This document shows positions 7,071 to 7,598 of a stretch of 7,598 nucleotides of DNA, piece by piece. This DNA comes from Pseudomonadota bacterium (lineage in GTDB: Bacteria > Pseudomonadota > Alphaproteobacteria > Rhizobiales > Rhizobiaceae). The stretch is taken from NCBI GenBank assembly GCA_023433855.1, contig JAEYTV010000131.1, positions 1-7,598 on the forward strand, in the 5' to 3' direction. How positions within the stretch are numbered: the first letter of the stretch is position 1; the number at the start of each line of letters is the position of its first letter. The notes under the pieces are model-generated. The model was not told the DNA's origin and made no database searches. It was given only the letters and a program-made list of their open reading frames with translations. The position numbers and the translations under genes were made by a program.

Positions 7071-7088
7071 CGAGAACCGGAGAAGGGC

Positions 7089-7598
7089 ATGTCAAAATCG
7101 ATGAGTTTGACTATGATTTCATCTCTCGTGCTGGTGGTCGAGGACGACGAAGAGATAGCGTCCCTCTTGGACAAATATCTGGCCAGAGCAGGTTACAGAA
7201 CGACCAAAGCATCAACAGGCCTTACGGCTCTCGCCCATGTACAGAGACTGCAGCCGGACCTGATATTGCTCGATATCGGACTGCCGGACATCGATGGCTT
7301 CGATCTTCTGACGAAGGTTCGCGCAAATTCGACCGTGCCGGTCATATTCTTGTCGGCGATGGATGACAGTACAGACAAATTGCTCGGCCTGAAGCTCGGC
7401 GCCGATGACTACGTCACGAAACCGTTCAACCCGCAGGAAGTCGTGGCACGTGTGGGCGCCGTACTGAAGCGAACCCGAGGTGTAGCCGGTAATGAAGTGA
7501 TCCGGCACGACGGGATCGAAGTCCAGCTGGATTCCCACATTGCGATCGCAGCGACGCAGAAAGGTCGAGTTGAACTGCCTCTGACTGCGACAGAGTTT
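7089..7598 (+). CDS. OmpR/PhoB-family response regulator, partial, C-terminus missing
   Basis: 170 residues are present and the frame is open to the window end. Residues about 12-128 are a receiver domain: acidic pair D19-D20 in VVEDDEE, phosphoacceptor D62 in LILLDIGLPDIDG, S89 in IFLSA, and K111 in VTKPFNP. After a linker, residues from about 135 begin the winged-helix DNA-binding domain, with VELPLTATEF (161-170) matching the start of OmpR-type domains. The start ATG 7089 has GGAG 6 bases upstream; ATGs at 7101 and 7113 are possible but less well placed. A sensor histidine kinase probably lies beyond the right edge. Being divergent from the envelope genes, it likely controls them, in the manner of PmrA-like or PhoP-like regulators of lipid A modification (inference). 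Confidence 0.93.
   Translation, partial: MSKSMSLTMISSLVLVVEDDEEIASLLDKYLARAGYRTTKASTGLTALAHVQRLQPDLILLDIGLPDIDGFDLLTKVRANSTVPVIFLSAMDDSTDKLLGLKLGADDYVTKPFNPQEVVARVGAVLKRTRGVAGNEVIRHDGIEVQLDSHIAIAATQKGRVELPLTATEF

Larger units (their letters stand above)
7018..7088. promoter_or_regulatory. Divergent promoter region between phosphatase and response regulator genes
   Basis: These 71 bp must hold the start signals of both divergent genes. On the minus strand a perfect TTGACA (7057-7062) could be a -35 for the phosphatase run; the matching -10 is poor. On the plus strand TTGACC (7066-7071) is too near the gene, and TTGAGG (7031-7036) with GATTGT 17 bp downstream is a weak alternative. The compact arrangement suggests shared control of both directions. 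Confidence 0.5.

Noticed and set aside
7018..7095. Longer start for the phosphatase gene at 7095
   Set aside because: It would overlap the response regulator start and ignore the well-placed GAGGGA before ATG 7017.

Overview
The window is GC-rich DNA with bacterial gene spacing and Shine-Dalgarno sites. The gene families (FCD-type GntR regulator with an enolase-superfamily dehydratase; PAP2 phosphatase, a GT2-GtrA fusion and ArnT-like transferases beside a response regulator) suggest an alphaproteobacterium, probably of the Rhizobiales. That placement is inference from gene content and codon style; nothing here is a taxonomic marker.

Layout: six genes lie on the minus strand and one on the plus strand. 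At the left edge, a GntR/FCD regulator (1369 to 680) is followed after 45 bp by an enolase-superfamily gene (634 to the window edge, cut off). This looks like a small regulator-plus-enzyme catabolic operon for a sugar acid or other carboxylate. A perfect 10-bp palindrome of the type bound by GntR regulators sits just upstream of the regulator start. A 367-bp stretch without a recognisable gene (1370-1736) separates this module from the next.

The larger module is a run of four minus-strand envelope genes in transcription order: PAP2-superfamily membrane phosphatase (7017 to 6262), polyprenyl-phosphate glycosyltransferase fused to a GtrA membrane domain (6118 to 4979), and two different ArnT-like GT-C membrane glycosyltransferases (4862 to 3231 and 3176 to 1737). 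A divergent OmpR-family response regulator (7089 to the right edge, cut off) shares a 71-bp promoter region with the phosphatase. That region holds two small inverted repeats.

The gene set suggests one pathway. The GT2 enzyme would load a sugar onto a polyprenyl phosphate, and the GtrA domain would help move it across the inner membrane. The two GT-C enzymes would transfer it on the periplasmic side to lipid A, LPS core or another acceptor, and the phosphatase would remove a phosphate from the acceptor lipid or recycle the carrier. This resembles the logic of lipid A dephosphorylation plus Dod-P-galacturonic acid transfer described in Rhizobium (LpxE/LpxF and Rgt proteins). The sugar and acceptor cannot be read from the sequence. 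I see no RNA genes, CRISPR arrays, insertion sequences or origins.
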